Part shown: piece after piece, positions 24,593 to 37,781 of the stretch | Layout of the letters: each line of letters starts with the position of its first letter | Position numbering within the stretch: the first letter of the stretch is position 1 | Program-made: the position numbers and the translations under genes | NCBI GenBank assembly: GCA_016758965.1 | Contig: JAEPRB010000014.1 | Coordinates: 293,404 to 357,403 of the forward strand | Origin: Circinella minor | Taxonomy: Eukaryota; Mucoromycota; Mucoromycetes; Mucorales; Lichtheimiaceae | DNA: 64,000 nucleotides | Direction of reading: 5' to 3' | The notes under the pieces: model-generated | What the model saw: the letters and a program-made list of their open reading frames with translations, nothing else | Told to the model about the DNA's origin: nothing | Databases searched by the model: none

Positions 24593-25962
24593 TCATTGGT
24601 TGTTATTATTTAAAAGAGGGGATGTTCCTCGTCCTGTTCTGCCAACACAAGTATTACTATGACATGTTCTACAATGTCTCACATGTGGTGGTGCACGTAA
24701 ATCATCAAAGGTACTAGTACTTGAAGAAGGAACAGCATATGTAAACGAAAATGGTGGATCAAGCGATTGTTGTAGTATATATGAGTTATAAAATATTGTT
24801 GATTCGATTGTATTTGTTGTATTATTATTACGTATTATTTCGTTTGAAGATGATATGACAGTGGAATTAACGTGTTCAGTGTTGCTTGTCTCTTCTTCTG
24901 TTGATGGTGGTGATGATGATGATGAAGAATCAATTGCTTCATCGATAATAGCTTGAAATTGAGGTATTTTAAGAGCAGCTGGGTTTTGTGCTTCTGCGAT
25001 ATTGCGCTTTCTTGATGAAGAGCAAAGTTTCGATTTGTTCTTTATAGCTATTTTTTGTTACATGTATATTTTAGTACTCACCATTTGTCATGGTAACTAC
25101 GTAAATGTTCATGTGCTTTATAAAAAAAATAGATCTTCCGTCAACAAAAGCTGACCATAACTTTGAAAACTTGTCAAATTCAGTTTGTTGGTTACGTTGT
25201 AGTTGTTGAGGAAAATGTTGTAGAATGAGCGAGTCGTATTTGTTGCGTTCAACCTGGGTTTGTACAGGAATAATATCATGAGCAGCACCTTGACGTTGAG
25301 CCATAAATATATATTGTGATCCAGCTGTATGCGCTGTAGAGCTATGTAAGATGATCAATGAAGCTAAATCAGATAAAAATGTCCTATTTCTTGTGCGTAA
25401 TAATGAATTGTCTGCTGCACAGATGTTATAAAGATCCATAAGTGACCGAAGTAGGGTAGAATTCCAAAGCCTTCATCAGTCATCAAGATGAAGGGCGTAT
25501 TTATATACCCCTGGCTCATTATAAATGGCTGGTAATCCAAGTTGTAGACGTAAATCATTTATATGTCGTGTGAGCCATAGCTGATAATGTCCTTTGTGGA
25601 TTTCATCACGTCTGTTCATTGTTCCCACCTAAAACATACTAATGAATTAGTTTACATACAATCATTTTATTAACCATTAAATATACATACATCAATGTTA
25701 TGGCGCAATCAATAATCATCAAGAACTACATCATCTAATGCTGGACTAGCGCTTAATTCATTTATATTTTCTTCTGTAGTGTTATTATTGTCAACAGTGT
25801 TATTAGCATTATGATAGTGGGCTGCTTGGGACGTAGTGTCAATGATATCTTCAGTGCCTTGTCTATTACTATCCTCTTCTTCATCTTTATCATTGCAATC
25901 TTTATCAAGAATATCATCTTTATCAGATACATCATATTGATCTTCTCGGCTGAAGGAACCAT
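24593..25962 (-). pseudogene. Transposase-like gene, nearly intact but with stop codons
   Basis: Reading on the minus strand: an acidic stretch (EDQYDVSDKDDILDKDCNDK), then HYQLWLTRHINDLRLQLGLP and GVYKYALHLDD followed by two TGA stops in frame. MDLYNICAADNSLLRTRNRT and LASLIILHSSTAHTAG follow, then an intron (donor after 25082, acceptor before 25047). The last exon is open to 24593, with SRKRNIAEAQNPAALKIP, a Ser-rich linker and RHCRTCHSNTCVGRTG, a Cys/His knuckle typical of transposase tails. The family is not certain. The position inside family copy 2 supports a mobile-element origin (inference). Confidence 0.45.
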
Positions 25963-26859
25963 GGTGTCAAAATTTTTTGGGGGCTGACATTCTCAACTCC
26001 TTTGTCATGAGGTAAACACCTTTTTCGGGTGTACTCATAGAGCATACTCGAATTGCATCACCTGTAGAAATTAAAAACACACTTCTCAGTATAAATTTTA
26101 ATACCATAGCAATTTTTTTTTTGAACTCACCGTGGGCATGTATAAAATAAACTTTCATTTTGCCAAACACATTATAATTTGTGAATGGGTATTCGTATGT
26201 TTCTGATCATCGATAACAAAGCAAACATGGCTTTATGATGATCAAAGCTTATTTTTGCTTTTCTAGCTTCATCAAAAGCGTTTGATGTCTCAAGTAGACA
26301 AATCTCAACGCCATCCACGGCTGTAACTCGATGTATTCAGTCAGCAAGATATGGTGCTGCTGATGTTCCAGCTCCGATATTCGCCATTGTCTTCAAAGGC
26401 ACCTCACCAGGAATGAAAGAAACCTGTTCCTTTATATTCAATCGAATATATCGTGAACAGGCTTTCGTTAATGGCCACAGAACACCATCATTCCACCAAG
26501 CTTCAGATTCGGTAACATCAACGATACCTGCGTAAACGTTTTCTGTGCTATAATATTATAATATATTAATGAGTATATAAATAGAAAGTAGAAAATAAAA
26601 GATCCCACCACCAGGTTACTTACAACATACGAAAGATATCTTGAATAAAGATTGCTTTGTTCTTTAATGATCTGTCTTGAACATTAATGGGAAGACCCAC
26701 AACAAGCATTTCCATTTCTTCAACAGTTTTCTTTTGAGTAAATTGAAAAAAAACCCATCGGGTGGGTATTTTTTCACGTAGATTTTGATTTTCGGGTAGA
26801 TTTTTGAATTTCAGGAACGACCACTTTTGGGGAGAAACTTTATTTGGCCCGGATACCAT

Positions 26860-28240
26860 CTATGAGGCAAAAAAAAATTAATTGTTCACAATTAGGAAAT
26901 GATCCTAGTAGCGAAGCGTAATGGAGATTATTCTATTGTAAAATGATTAATTGTATTTTATATATGGGTTGGAACTTATAACTATTTAAAAAATAAAATG
27001 ATAATAATAACTAGCTATTAGTCATACTTACTGTAAATATAATATTTGACCAAATTATATTGTAAATATTATTGTTCGACATCCATTTTGCCACAGAGTG
27101 AGTGTTGTATTTTACTTTTTTTGTTCCCTTTACACTCAAAGGTGTCACAAATGGTACATGTATTTAAATGTTTTTATGAATGTCTTCAAGGAGGTTATTA
27201 TTGCTGCTGCTTCTGCTGCTGCTGCTGCTGCTATCTGTAAATGTTTGTAGTGCTATAATAGAATTTGGATCTGTTAATACTAAATTCTATTCCAGGTCCG
27301 GTTGTTAACAATGTTCTTGGTAGCACTAACATCAGTAGAATTTTCATCTCCACACACGCAATCATGAACTCTCCATTAGATAATGCTTTTGTTCCATTAG
27401 ATTTTCTTCTGGCATTAGGATTTCTTCCTTCTGTTTTTTCTCCTATGTCTTTTTATTATTGGAGTTATATTTCACTGTGACACTATTGAACCAATCCATG
27501 ACACCAATAACGTTTTTTTAATATTGACGCTAATAAAGTAATAATGTATGAACTTTTTTTCTCTTTTATGTTTTATGCTTACCTGTTTAAATCTCAGCAA
27601 CATGTCATGGTCAAAAGTGATTGGGTAAATCCAAAACGTCATAGTCTTTTTTTATTGGCTTTCGCTGCCTCATTCACTTTAGCCGTGCCCTTCATGGTTG
27701 GTGTAAAAATACATTACCAAGTGATATACACATATACACATATATATATATTCATTATTAATATATAGTTACATTAGCTTAAAAAAATATCAAATAAAAA
27801 AAAATTATTATCATTCTATTTATTCTAAATTCAATGTTGGCCCTATGGCATTCCACAATATTGTACACAATCTCTCTTCTAATTTGTTATACTGATTGTT
27901 GTAAATTTTTACCTTGTTTAAATTGAGCGAGAAAGTGATAATGGTAAATTTGTTTGCTTCCATTCGGATATCGAAGTGAATATCAAACTATTTTATACAG
28001 AACTATTAGGGTATAAGGTGAAGCACAGGAAATGTTGAACAATCATTAGAATTATTTGTAAAGTAAGTAATAAAGTAATATAAGCGAGATAGGCTAAAAA
28101 TACAAAAACAATGAACTACACAAAAAAAAGTACGCGAAAAACACGCTTTATTTTTTTTTTTACAATACAAATTATGTTGTGTAACCTAAGATGTGTGGCG
28201 AAGTACACAAAAAGTTGAAAATTTACGCGAAAAAACATAT
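26860..28240. other. Relic DNA without a supported gene
   Basis: AT-rich. CTG repeats at about 27198-27232 create a poly-Cys frame. Short open frames at 27265-27480 and 27544-27768 have no recognisable domains. The minus strand at about 27710-27650 reads MKGTAKVNEAAKANKK and then breaks. I cannot assign any of it. Confidence 0.4.
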
Positions 28241-28249
28241 CACCCCACT

Positions 28250-30860
28250 ATTCCTACTGCGATTTCTTCAAGCTAAAATGCGCGTAAAGACAGGAGATTG
28301 TTTTTGGTGTAGCGAACCTATTTTTACTGCACAACTTGAGCAACATAAAACTAATAAATGAGAGAAGAATCCATATGCCGATCCTGATAATTCAGTTTCA
28401 ATAAATGAGAAGTACGCGAACAAACGTCAGTTTATCAGGCCTCCTCAGTCTTACAGACGTTCTGACCACCTTTTCCGATATGAATCATGATTGATTGGAT
28501 CTAAATATCAATGAGCCCACTGTCAACAGCAACACATTAAATATTACAGACAGCACATTTACATATCATAGGATTACTACGATGACAATTTAAATTGTGG
28601 CCTGGCTAATAGTATGGATATTGACAACAGGAACGTCATGAACAACAACAACGAAGAAGCCATTTTTGAAACCATTTACGAAAGACGATATTCAGCAATA
28701 TTGTTTTGAGCCATCCACCAAAAGATCAATAAAATTAATATGCTGCTAATCCAAAAAAGTTGCTATACGTATTAACATTTTTGACTGGATATTACAGGTC
28801 AAACTGAAATCTATGGCCAATTTTCTTAAAGTGTTATTCATAGAATATTGCAAAGTTGAAAAAGATATATTAGAAGTCATATGTTCTAGCTGTGTGCTTT
28901 TTGCTTTAATACCTATTTAATCCTCACATGAAGAGGTGATATAGTAGCTGTTCAAGAACTTGTTTATCACATTCACATAGAGTTTTATATAGATCCCGGA
29001 TATATCCTCCTCCAACCATAAACGCAATAATTCCTGAAGGTGCTGGGAATGGTAATTATTTTCAAGGCTTGTGCAACACTCTTCAGCAATTTCGCGACAT
29101 TAGATGATAGTTTATAGTAGATGGCGCTCCAGCAAGTATTTGGCAAGTGTTGTGAAACAAAACGATTGTATTTATTTATAATACAGGCTTTTTCGATAAA
29201 GAAAATAAATTGCAGAACTGGAGAGCATTTATAGAGCATCATTTGGTTTGGACGAATGCATTTGATTGAGGCAAATGTATCCAAACATATATGGGAAATA
29301 ATTAGTGATTCTTTTAAGAATGCTACTACCTTATTTTAATTAGGCACAACAAGGCAAATTATTGGAAGCTTCGTCGAAACCTCTGTCAATTCAATTTCAT
29401 CATCCATCTTCGGGAGTGGCTTTAGAAGTAAGTTGAGTAAATCATTTTTTTTTGCTACGTACATACGTATACACATAACTAAAAATTACTCGATCTATAA
29501 ATTATCATACAAAACATAGTAATACGAGACTGATAGATTGGAATTACTTTTATTATTTATTGTCTCATCAGCAATTATTTGTAACATGCTTGAGTTACAA
29601 CAACTTGGGATCAAACTAGCAAAAGCTGTCATTGATGTACTGGTTTCTTTGATAACAGAATGTGTCCATTGAACTATCTTGGGAAATATGTAAAGACGAC
29701 CTTACGTATAAAAATGAAAAAGTACCATGTTTAGTTAGGGTAAAGTTATTTATATAGATGGTTTAATATTATATGAACTAATGAGTGTTTGTAGTTCTTT
29801 TGTTGAATGGCATCAATATATGCAGGAGTCTGTTCTAGCGATCATGTGTTTCTTGAATATGCATTACCTTTAACATATACCAGAAACTGTGAAATTGCAT
29901 GGACCACTCCATTGCATTAGTCCACGATTAATGGAACGGGCCATATATAGGTAAAACAATATTTTGAAATTTTCAAAGTGTATACATACGAAGGTATAAT
30001 CTGTGTAGGGACTTTTCAAAAAAAAAAATTGAAAAAAAAACCAGGTGAGTCATTCCTGGTAACATACTTCGTTGCCACTAAACATACATATTTTATAACT
30101 CGCTGTTGGAGGATAAACAAGGACCAGAAGATTTGGGTGATAGTCAACCAGTAAAAACGTATTTGCTAAACTGTACCGATGAAGGGGATGATACCATGTT
30201 TTCTTATAATACATAATTGCGGGATCATTTTAAAAGTAATACTGATCATTACGTTGATGTCAACCTGAGACATTAATCTTGTGAAAGTTTGGAGACGGAA
30301 GTTCTCTAACGATAGAATTGATTATGATGACGTTGCTGACCGTACTATAGTGGGACGAAGAGTTTATATATAAAAAGAAACAGTATAGGATGTAATTAAA
30401 ACAAAGCGGAAGACATCAAAAGTATATTATCTTGTGAAGATGGATATAGAAGTAAATGAAAAAAATCAAGCGTAATGCTCTAGTGAATTTTTAAGTACTA
30501 ACAGCCACTTTTTGGGGAAAGTTACTATGTAATTTGCACATGAATATAATGAAAAAGCAAAAGATGTTTGCTAAAAGATTTGATAATGAACTTAACCATT
30601 TACATTAGTAGCCAAAAGGCAAATATTGTTCTTTTTAGACATTCTTGATAGGGTAAATTTCAATAGTGCTGATTGTCTGTGTGGCCTATACGCAATACGT
30701 TATATTGGCGGTAAGCTCTATGTTGTTAGGTGGAAGCCAGCAATCACATGTCATGTTGGTATTCTGAACATGCCGATGACCATTACACCAATAACTACGT
30801 AACAAAATAACTTATCGTAATTATTACATTTACCCAAAAACGCTACCTATAATTATAGTA
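28250..30860 (+). pseudogene. Multi-kb decayed coding element, possibly transposon-derived
   Basis: Residual + strand frames carry protein-like text broken by stops and shifts. GDCFWCSEPIFTAQLEQHK (about 28290-28360) looks like a C2H2-type finger. Further pieces are LANSMDIDNRNVMNNNNEEA (about 28610-28660), NGNYFQGLCNTLQQFRDI then FIVDGAPASIW (about 29050-29140), and LGDSQPVKTYLLNC (about 30137-30180). The VDGAP piece could be the second Asp of a DDE transposase, but this is weak. No frame is open for long. Confidence 0.35.
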
Positions 30861-30919
30861 GTCGGTGACGTCAGTTTATTATGGTAAAAAAAAAAAAGAA
30901 AAGAAAAGTTAAATAAACT

Positions 30920-31130
30920 GCGCTACATGATTTAGAGGATCCACAATATTTTCATTTTGATCTATAAGATTTTACATGATTTTACAAAACCCGCAGAACT
31001 TCATTTTAGTTTTCAAGATTCTATATTATTTTACAGGATCCATAGAATCTTTTTCGTCCTATTTCCTAATTAAGAATAACGTACAGAATTTCACAGGATT
31101 TCACAAGACCCACAATATACTTTTTTATGA
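30920..31130. repeat. Degenerate short repeats around TTTTACA and CATTTT
   Basis: Variants such as GATTTTACATGATTTTACAA, TTATTTTACAGGATCC and TTTCACAGGATTTCACAAG recur irregularly. The period is not constant. Confidence 0.35.
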
Positions 31131-31134
31131 TGTG

Positions 31135-31235
31135 CTCTTGAATGAATAACATTTTGTTCTTCAATGAGCGGTCTTGAATAATAACCGCAAGCATCCCCAT
31201 TTCTTCAACTGTTTTTCTTTTGAATATTTTTTTTT
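31135..31235 (-). pseudogene. Repeated-family gene, N-terminal fragment (copy 3)
   Basis: The minus strand reads KRKTVEEMGMLAVIIQDRS and LKNKMLFIQE, matching exon 1 of copy 2 (KKTVEEMEMLVVGL..QDRSLKNKAIFIQD) apart from a small deletion. The rest of the gene was not found nearby. Confidence 0.55.
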
Positions 31236-31239
31236 AAAA

Positions 31240-33382
31240 AAAAACCATCTCAGTATAGATAAAGTTCTAGAAGCTTTTCATTTTGATACTTACAGCTCGT
31301 AAGAGATTATCAATACTGTATCTTCTTGGAAAGATGTATAAACTGAAGGTTTCTTATTCAAAACCATCTGATTTTGGATACCACTCGTGTAAAGTTGTTC
31401 TGGTTTTGGATCTCACTTCTTTACTCCAGCTCCACACTACAACACACCATACGTAAAGCTCCGGTCTATCAATGAGAGTTAGTACAGCGTCTCGGCACAA
31501 GTTTTAGCATCTTAGCTACTGATCCTTACTCACATGCTTATAGGCACCAGTTACATTAGTCTTCCACTTTCCTTAATGAACGTAAATTTTAACCTACTAA
31601 TTTTTACTTGTAGCACAAGCTATATCTTTTTAAACGCAAATTACTGTCTGTTAAAGGCCCAAAAAGGCAAGTCTTTATTGCTTACTTCCTTTTTGTAAGT
31701 TATGTAATCTTTGTTGCTTATTATAATAAAAAGGTTTTTATTACATATTTCTATTATGTATTTTCACTTAAAATGAAGAGAAAAAAAATGGGTATTAAAA
31801 ATTCATTTTATACGTAGTATTCCTAAATACATATTTAGCTCATTATTAGGTTATCATTTTATTATGATTATTAATAGAAGATTAATTAATTTTTTTTTTT
31901 TGGTCGTAATTATCGAAGCGAAATAGAAATAGTATAAAAACAAAAAGCATGTGGTTTTAAATTTAATCATCAATTTCTATTATTATTAGCTTTTTTTTTT
32001 AAAAAAAAAAAAATACGTACATTTAATATTTTAATTAAGCAGTCGTTATTAACAACTGTCAAAGGTAAAAGACATCCTGTCATTATTTATTTTCTATAGA
32101 GATATTACATCTAGAAAAGGTGATACTGCAGAAGAGCGAGGATGCAAGGGGAGGGGGATTATAGAAATATAATGTCAAGATGTCATTTGATTACAATAGC
32201 AAACTAATGACTTGTGAAAAAAAAAGAAAGAAACCAAAATAAGTTAATTCAAGATTATTTTTCTATAATACCCAAAATACGAGTCATTGATATAATAAAA
32301 AAACCTTAAAATGTATTGTTGTATCTGTCTATAACAAAAAAAAACAATAAGCCAGTTGTTTAATATAAAGTATGTGTAAATCATTTGAGGGACCATAGAA
32401 ACAATTATTTATTGAATTCGATTCTCGAATAAAATGATTATAGTACGAAATAATAGTTATAGAAATAGATCATTGTTATTATTATCATGTTGTTACGACA
32501 AAACAATAAGACAAGAACGATCATTTATTGAATTTTGTGTACGTAGCGTGTAAAAAGTTTTTATTTTTATTTTTTTGTTTGTTTGATGGCGGTATTTATC
32601 GGATTTGTTGTCACGAAAAAAAAAAATTATACGTATAGCAATATTAAGCATATTTCGATTTGTCATGATATTATGATTATATAAGTATATAACCATTGGA
32701 TAATATTAAGAGGCGATCATTATTTTATGTTCTTAACCTTATATGTTCTTTTTTTTTATATCTTCATTATAATTATAAATACAACTCATTCTACCAGAAT
32801 GAAAAATATAATTATATTTTTTATTCTAGGATATCAAATCATTTCCCAATTATGGTGCATAAAAAAAAAGAAAACAAATAATAAATTATATATATGTATC
32901 ACAATGAATCTTGGCCAGGTATCTCGCGTGTTTTTTTTTTCTAATTGCTGATTATTATTTACTAATACCACTATGACAACATATTACTTCTAACTCAACG
33001 ACCCCGCTTCAATTTCCCCACGCTATGATTTTATAATATATAAGCTGGAAACCAATCTTATTGTTCGGATGAGTGGCTCGCGGGGGTGATCTATTCTTTT
33101 TTTTTGCTTTATAATTGCTTTATAGGTATCCCGAAAGAAAAAAAATAAAAGGAGAAAGAAGAGTGTTAATTAAAGTAGTAGTCCGTAAAAATGTACGTTT
33201 TGTACTACCATCAAAATTCATCTTCACATGTTACTCTCCATGTAAACCGATGTTTCGTCTTTTCTTTTTTTATTTCTCTTTATTCTGTCATTATATTATT
33301 ACTATTAATCCTTTCCTTTCTTATTTAGTTTCTCCTTTTCCTCTTCTCTTTCTTTCTTTATTATATACCTTATTCATACCTA
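31240..33382. other. AT-rich intergenic, upstream of the bHLH gene
   Basis: No supported gene. Long A and T runs. The pyrimidine-rich stretch at about 33250-33360 just before the start codon fits a fungal promoter. Confidence 0.5.
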
Positions 33383-34739
33383 ATGTCTAACAATGCTACT
33401 AATCAACAAAGAGGTAAAAAAAAAAACTTGAAGTATTTTATTTTTGTGTGATCTCGATTCATTCTCAAATGTCAACTTTTTTTTTTTATTCAAAATAGTA
33501 GTTTCGCAATCAGAAAGTGGAACAATACAGGTACCAAGTAACTTATTTTCTGAGGTAGAACAAGAACAGCTACAAACATTTTTGGATGGATTAGAACACC
33601 GTAACAATAGTAATAATAATAACAATAATAACCTACGACATCAACAACAACAACAACAACAACTTCATCCTATGGATACTACTAGTGGTGAAGGTCCTTG
33701 TAAGCTTTTTTTTCTTATTATTATTAGATTGATAATAAAACTCAAAGAGAAACAATAACTTTTTCCTGACATCATGATTTTTAACTATTTTCTTTTTCTA
33801 GCATCACCAACACCTGTTTTATTATCCTCTCCTTATTCAACAAATACTATGTTTTCATCAACTCCTAGTGGACAAATTAGTTTACTACCTATACCCGAAC
33901 AAGCTACTTCTTCATCCAGCTCTTCTACAAATACTTCAACGCGTCGAAGGACAGCAACTCCAGTTGAAAAACCAGGAAAAGTTGAAAAACCAGGAAAAGT
34001 CGAAAAACGGAAATATCGCGTAGGCGAAAGAGTACGAGTATCAACATCTCCTTCCTCACCTTCTTCTACTGCTTCTTCAATTGGTTTCAATAATAATAAT
34101 AATGAATTCAATAACAATAATAATGATGAAGTAACCAAACCAAGAGGAAGTGGTAGAGGAAGAAAACCACCTCATGAACTTTTAAGTGATGCACAAAAGA
34201 AGGCAAATCATATTGCATCAGAACAAAAACGACGCGCTAATATTCGAATTGGATTTGATCAATTGGTTGATATTGTACCGACTCTTAGTCATTGCCATCG
34301 AAGTGAATCATTAATACTACAAAAATGTAAATAAAGGGAGAATTGTGGAAGGTTGTGGGAGGGGGAGGAATAGGATCATATACTTTATGGATAATAATAG
34401 TATTAGAACTGACCGATTTTATTTTTATTTTGTAGCTGCTGATTATATACATCAATTAGTTGATATGAAAAATTCACTTCGAGAACGCGTACGTGAACTT
34501 CAATTAGCATTAGGAGATGTGTAAGTACTTAGTTAATGATATACACTGATATTCGTATTAATAAATTAAAACATAAATATTTTACTAATTAAATAAATGA
34601 TCTATTTAAATTCATAGACCTGATGAAGATGTAAGTGAACTCAAGCTAATTATTAATGGAACGTTTATATTTAATTGACTAATATCATTTCTATTTTTTT
34701 ATATAGAGCTCTGAAGGAGAATTAGATTATGCCTTTTAA
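33383..34739 (+). CDS. bHLH transcription factor
   Basis: Six exons (33383-33413, 33499-33699, 33802-34326, 34436-34520, 34618-34630, 34707-34739) give 295 aa. The N-terminal half is low-complexity: Asn and Gln runs and Ser-rich stretches, with a twice-repeated EKPGKV unit and basic RGSGRGRKPP. The bHLH domain is near the C-terminus: basic region NHIASEQKRRANIRIGFDQL with His-Glu-Arg spacing for E-box (CANNTG) binding, loop TLSHCHRSES, and helix 2 ILQKSADYIHQLVDMKNSL. A short coiled extension and an acidic end (PDEDSSEGELDYAF) follow. Exon 5 is only 13 nt. The family is nuclear and dimeric; target genes and subfamily are not determined. Confidence 0.85.
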
Positions 34740-35020
34740 AACAAAAAACGAAACAAAAAGCGAGCTATCAATCCAATTTATAACAAGTCATCACCATAAA
34801 TACTACTTACTATTATACTACTACTTATTGTTGATATTGCTATTTGTCATACTATGTAAAAAAAAGAAAAATAAGAGAAGGAAAAAAAAAATCCAACATT
34901 TGTTTATGTATATGTTTTTTTTAAATAAAATATTATAAAAAAAAAAGAGTTTATTAACTATTATTATTACTATGTATATATATATATATATATTGAAAGG
35001 AATTGTTATTGTTGTTGTTT

Positions 35021-36115
35021 TTACAATCCTTCATGAATTGGCTTTACAGCAAATTTGCCTTCATTAGCACGAGAAGCCATAGCACAAACATTAGCATAAG
35101 GTTTTTCAAGTGATTTTGGCAATTGTTGACGGAAAGTATCGGTATCCATCCAATCCAAACCATGTTGAAAGATGGTAGCAGCACGATGATGACCACCATC
35201 AATGGTTCCCATAGAAGCATGTAATGTAGCACGCTTGGATGACTTGAAATAAGCAGCACGATGTAAAATATTATTATCATAAAAGACAGTTTGTCCAGGT
35301 TTCAAATGAACTTGTAATTGGTCAGGCATCTTATGACTCTTGGGATCATTGATTGTGATAGCCCGCTCTTCCGGTGTTCGGACACGACGATGGGACTTGG
35401 GTACAACAAATAAACATTCGTCATCATACAAAGCAGTATTCCATTGAGTACCGTAATGAGGAATCTTGAGTTTTTCTTGTTCTTGTTCTTCAGCTGTTTC
35501 AGCAGGAACAGCATCTCGGTGCCATGTTAAATCAAAATCACGTTCTTTGGGATTAATTAAAAGATTGAACAATTCTAATAATGTATATATTGATGCATGT
35601 TAGAATTACTTTGGCAATTTGTAAAAAGGTTTGTACTGTGTATAAAAATATTTTTTTTTAAAAATAATATTAGTGAAAAAAAAAAAAAGTAATTTTTTTT
35701 TACCCATTTGTAAGTTTTCAGGACTTGTTTTTAGGAGTTGACAAACAGCTTCAATAAGCTTGGGAGAGCCATACCATTGAGCAAAAATTGACTCCTTCAG
35801 GTCAGGATGTATAAGATGTTGAACACCCCAAACCTTTTTAATAAATAATAATATGTCAGTATAAAATAAATATATTTATATAATGAAAAAAGAAAAAAAA
35901 AAGATATTTACATCAGTGCCTTCAGTCCATGGAGGAAATTGGGTACCAACATAACGACAATGTTTCCATTCTCCATTTCTTGCTTTATTCACACTACGAT
36001 CACAAGCTTCCTTTAAAGATTCAAACATATCTTCAGGAATAAGATTATCTACAATAACATAACCATTTTCATTTAAAGCTTGATCAATAGGTACGTTGTT
36101 AATATCAGTAAGCAT
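35021..36115 (-). CDS. Phytanoyl-CoA dioxygenase (PhyH) family oxygenase
   Basis: Three exons (36115-35912, 35833-35704, 35574-35021) give 295 aa. The PhyH fold is an Fe(II)/2-oxoglutarate dioxygenase. Visible ligands are the HxD motif WHRDAVP (His130, Asp132), the distal His in ILHRAAYF (about 216), and an Arg in KRATLH that would hold 2-oxoglutarate. The N-terminal NENGYVIVDNLIP is the usual opening of this family. No signal or peroxisomal tail is seen (it ends IHEGL), so it is probably cytosolic. Substrate is unknown; fungal relatives act on diverse small molecules. It converges with the bHLH gene with about 280 bp between stops. Confidence 0.85.
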
Positions 36116-37723
36116 TATTGTTTATTATTCAAATTGAATTGTGGGGTAAAATAAAAGAAAAGAAAAAGGGATTTCAAGGGCTCAAAAATTAGCTTTCTAA
36201 TCAGGGTGCATATTATAATTACTCCGCAACTTTTCTCACGGGTCCGTTTACGTAATCCAGTTGTTCAGGGAAACTCGGCAAGAGGGCCCTTTTTTTTTAC
36301 ACCCTTTTTTTTTTTTTTTTTGGCCATAATACATTATTTATGATGTTATATTTTAGGTAATTAGATTACAAATATATTTGTGGAAAAAGAATCTATTTTT
36401 ATATTTATCATTTATACTTATCCATTCATTTTTACCCAGTTACCCCCATCTCACTTGTTTCTCATCACTAATACGTATATACATCACTTGAATCTTTTTT
36501 TTTTTTTACTACGTAACAAATAAATAACCATTTTTTCATTGTGTATGAAAGAAAGTACTGTATTTTCATAATTATATTTTTCAAACAAACAAAGAATATA
36601 TTATTAGTTTTGGCTAACCATTAGACCATATGAATCCAAAACGGATAATGTAAAATCCGTTTTGAAGTATTGAGTTCCGAAATACGTAGGAATTTAAAGT
36701 GGAATGATCTAAATGTAAAATCGTTACTTTTTTTGTTACTTGAAACACTTTTTTGTTTCAAACGAAAACAAAATAATAATAATAATAATTATAATTATAA
36801 AACAATCTCATGTTTAAAGAATTATTTAGTTTAAATGTATATATGTAAAATAAGGATCATCCATAACAATAAATTGAAATAATACCTATCATTTGAGTTG
36901 ATAAAGAGGGTAAAATGGATCGTCGTCGGTAATATAATAATATTTTGTAACCATGACACAATCTTTATCTTTGATCCAAATAAATCCGATTTACTTTAGA
37001 CACGTATTCGGATTTTAGTTTATCCTTTGTTTTCTCTCTTTTTGTTAGCATTATTATAAAATATAATATTTTTAAATTTTAATATGTATAGTAAAGAAAG
37101 TAATCCAATTCAAAAAGATTTTTTTTTATGATCTATTGAAAGGAGATCAATAAAATAAAAGTAAGATTTTCTTTTAATCACTATTTATGGTTTGTATAAA
37201 AAAAAAAAAGATAATGACGATAATTATTCGGTCAAAAGTATATCCTTTTTAGAGATGTATGTCATTTTTTTATTGATAAAGCGCTAGTAAACATTATGGA
37301 CCGCAATAAGGCTAAACTTTGTTAAAAAAAAACGGATACGGAAACGGAAACAACAGGAAAGTTAGAATAGATTATTGATAAAGTGATTATAATATTGTTA
37401 TAAAGAAAGAAAGAAGATACTTTACTCATTATAACACCTTTAATTATTAAATACAAAAAATAATATGCACGTGGGAATATGTGGTTTTTGGGTAGCAATC
37501 AAAAAAAAAACCTCTATCTCAGTTTCTTTTAATTCGTACACTCAAAAAAAAAAAAAGTTATTGGACCTTTAGGTAAAAAAAAAAAAAAAAAGTTCCTGCA
37601 CTTTTCCTTCATATTTGTTTTACTATTCGCTTACATACAGATGAACTTAATAATTGTTTTTTTTTTCTTTTCTTTTGTAAATATAAATATTAATAATAGC
37701 CTAGCAATGCTTCTTATGCAGGC

Positions 37724-37763
<40 letters not shown>

Positions 37764-37777
37764 CTTAATTTAACATT
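36116..37777. other. Divergent promoter region, PhyH and GPI14
   Basis: AT-rich, with long T runs near 36300-36320 and A runs near 37545-37590. No gene was seen apart from the uORF at 37707-37781. Confidence 0.5.
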
Positions 37778-37781
37778 ATGA
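37707..37781 (+). promoter_or_regulatory. Upstream ORF encoding polyglutamine, overlaps GPI14 start
   Basis: ATG at 37707 opens a 24-codon frame: MLLMQA, thirteen CAA codons, LNLTL. Its TGA at 37779-37781 overlaps the GPI14 ATG at 37778 as ATGA. It is in a different frame from GPI14. If the mRNA starts upstream, translation of GPI14 would depend on leaky scanning or reinitiation. Confidence 0.5.

Noticed and set aside
27046..27240. Cys-rich small protein frame
   Set aside because: The Cys run comes from CTG/TGC repeats; there is no signal peptide or splice support.
33833..34138. Acidic frame antisense to the bHLH gene
   Set aside because: It is opposite a confidently spliced exon and reflects Ser/Thr codons read backwards.
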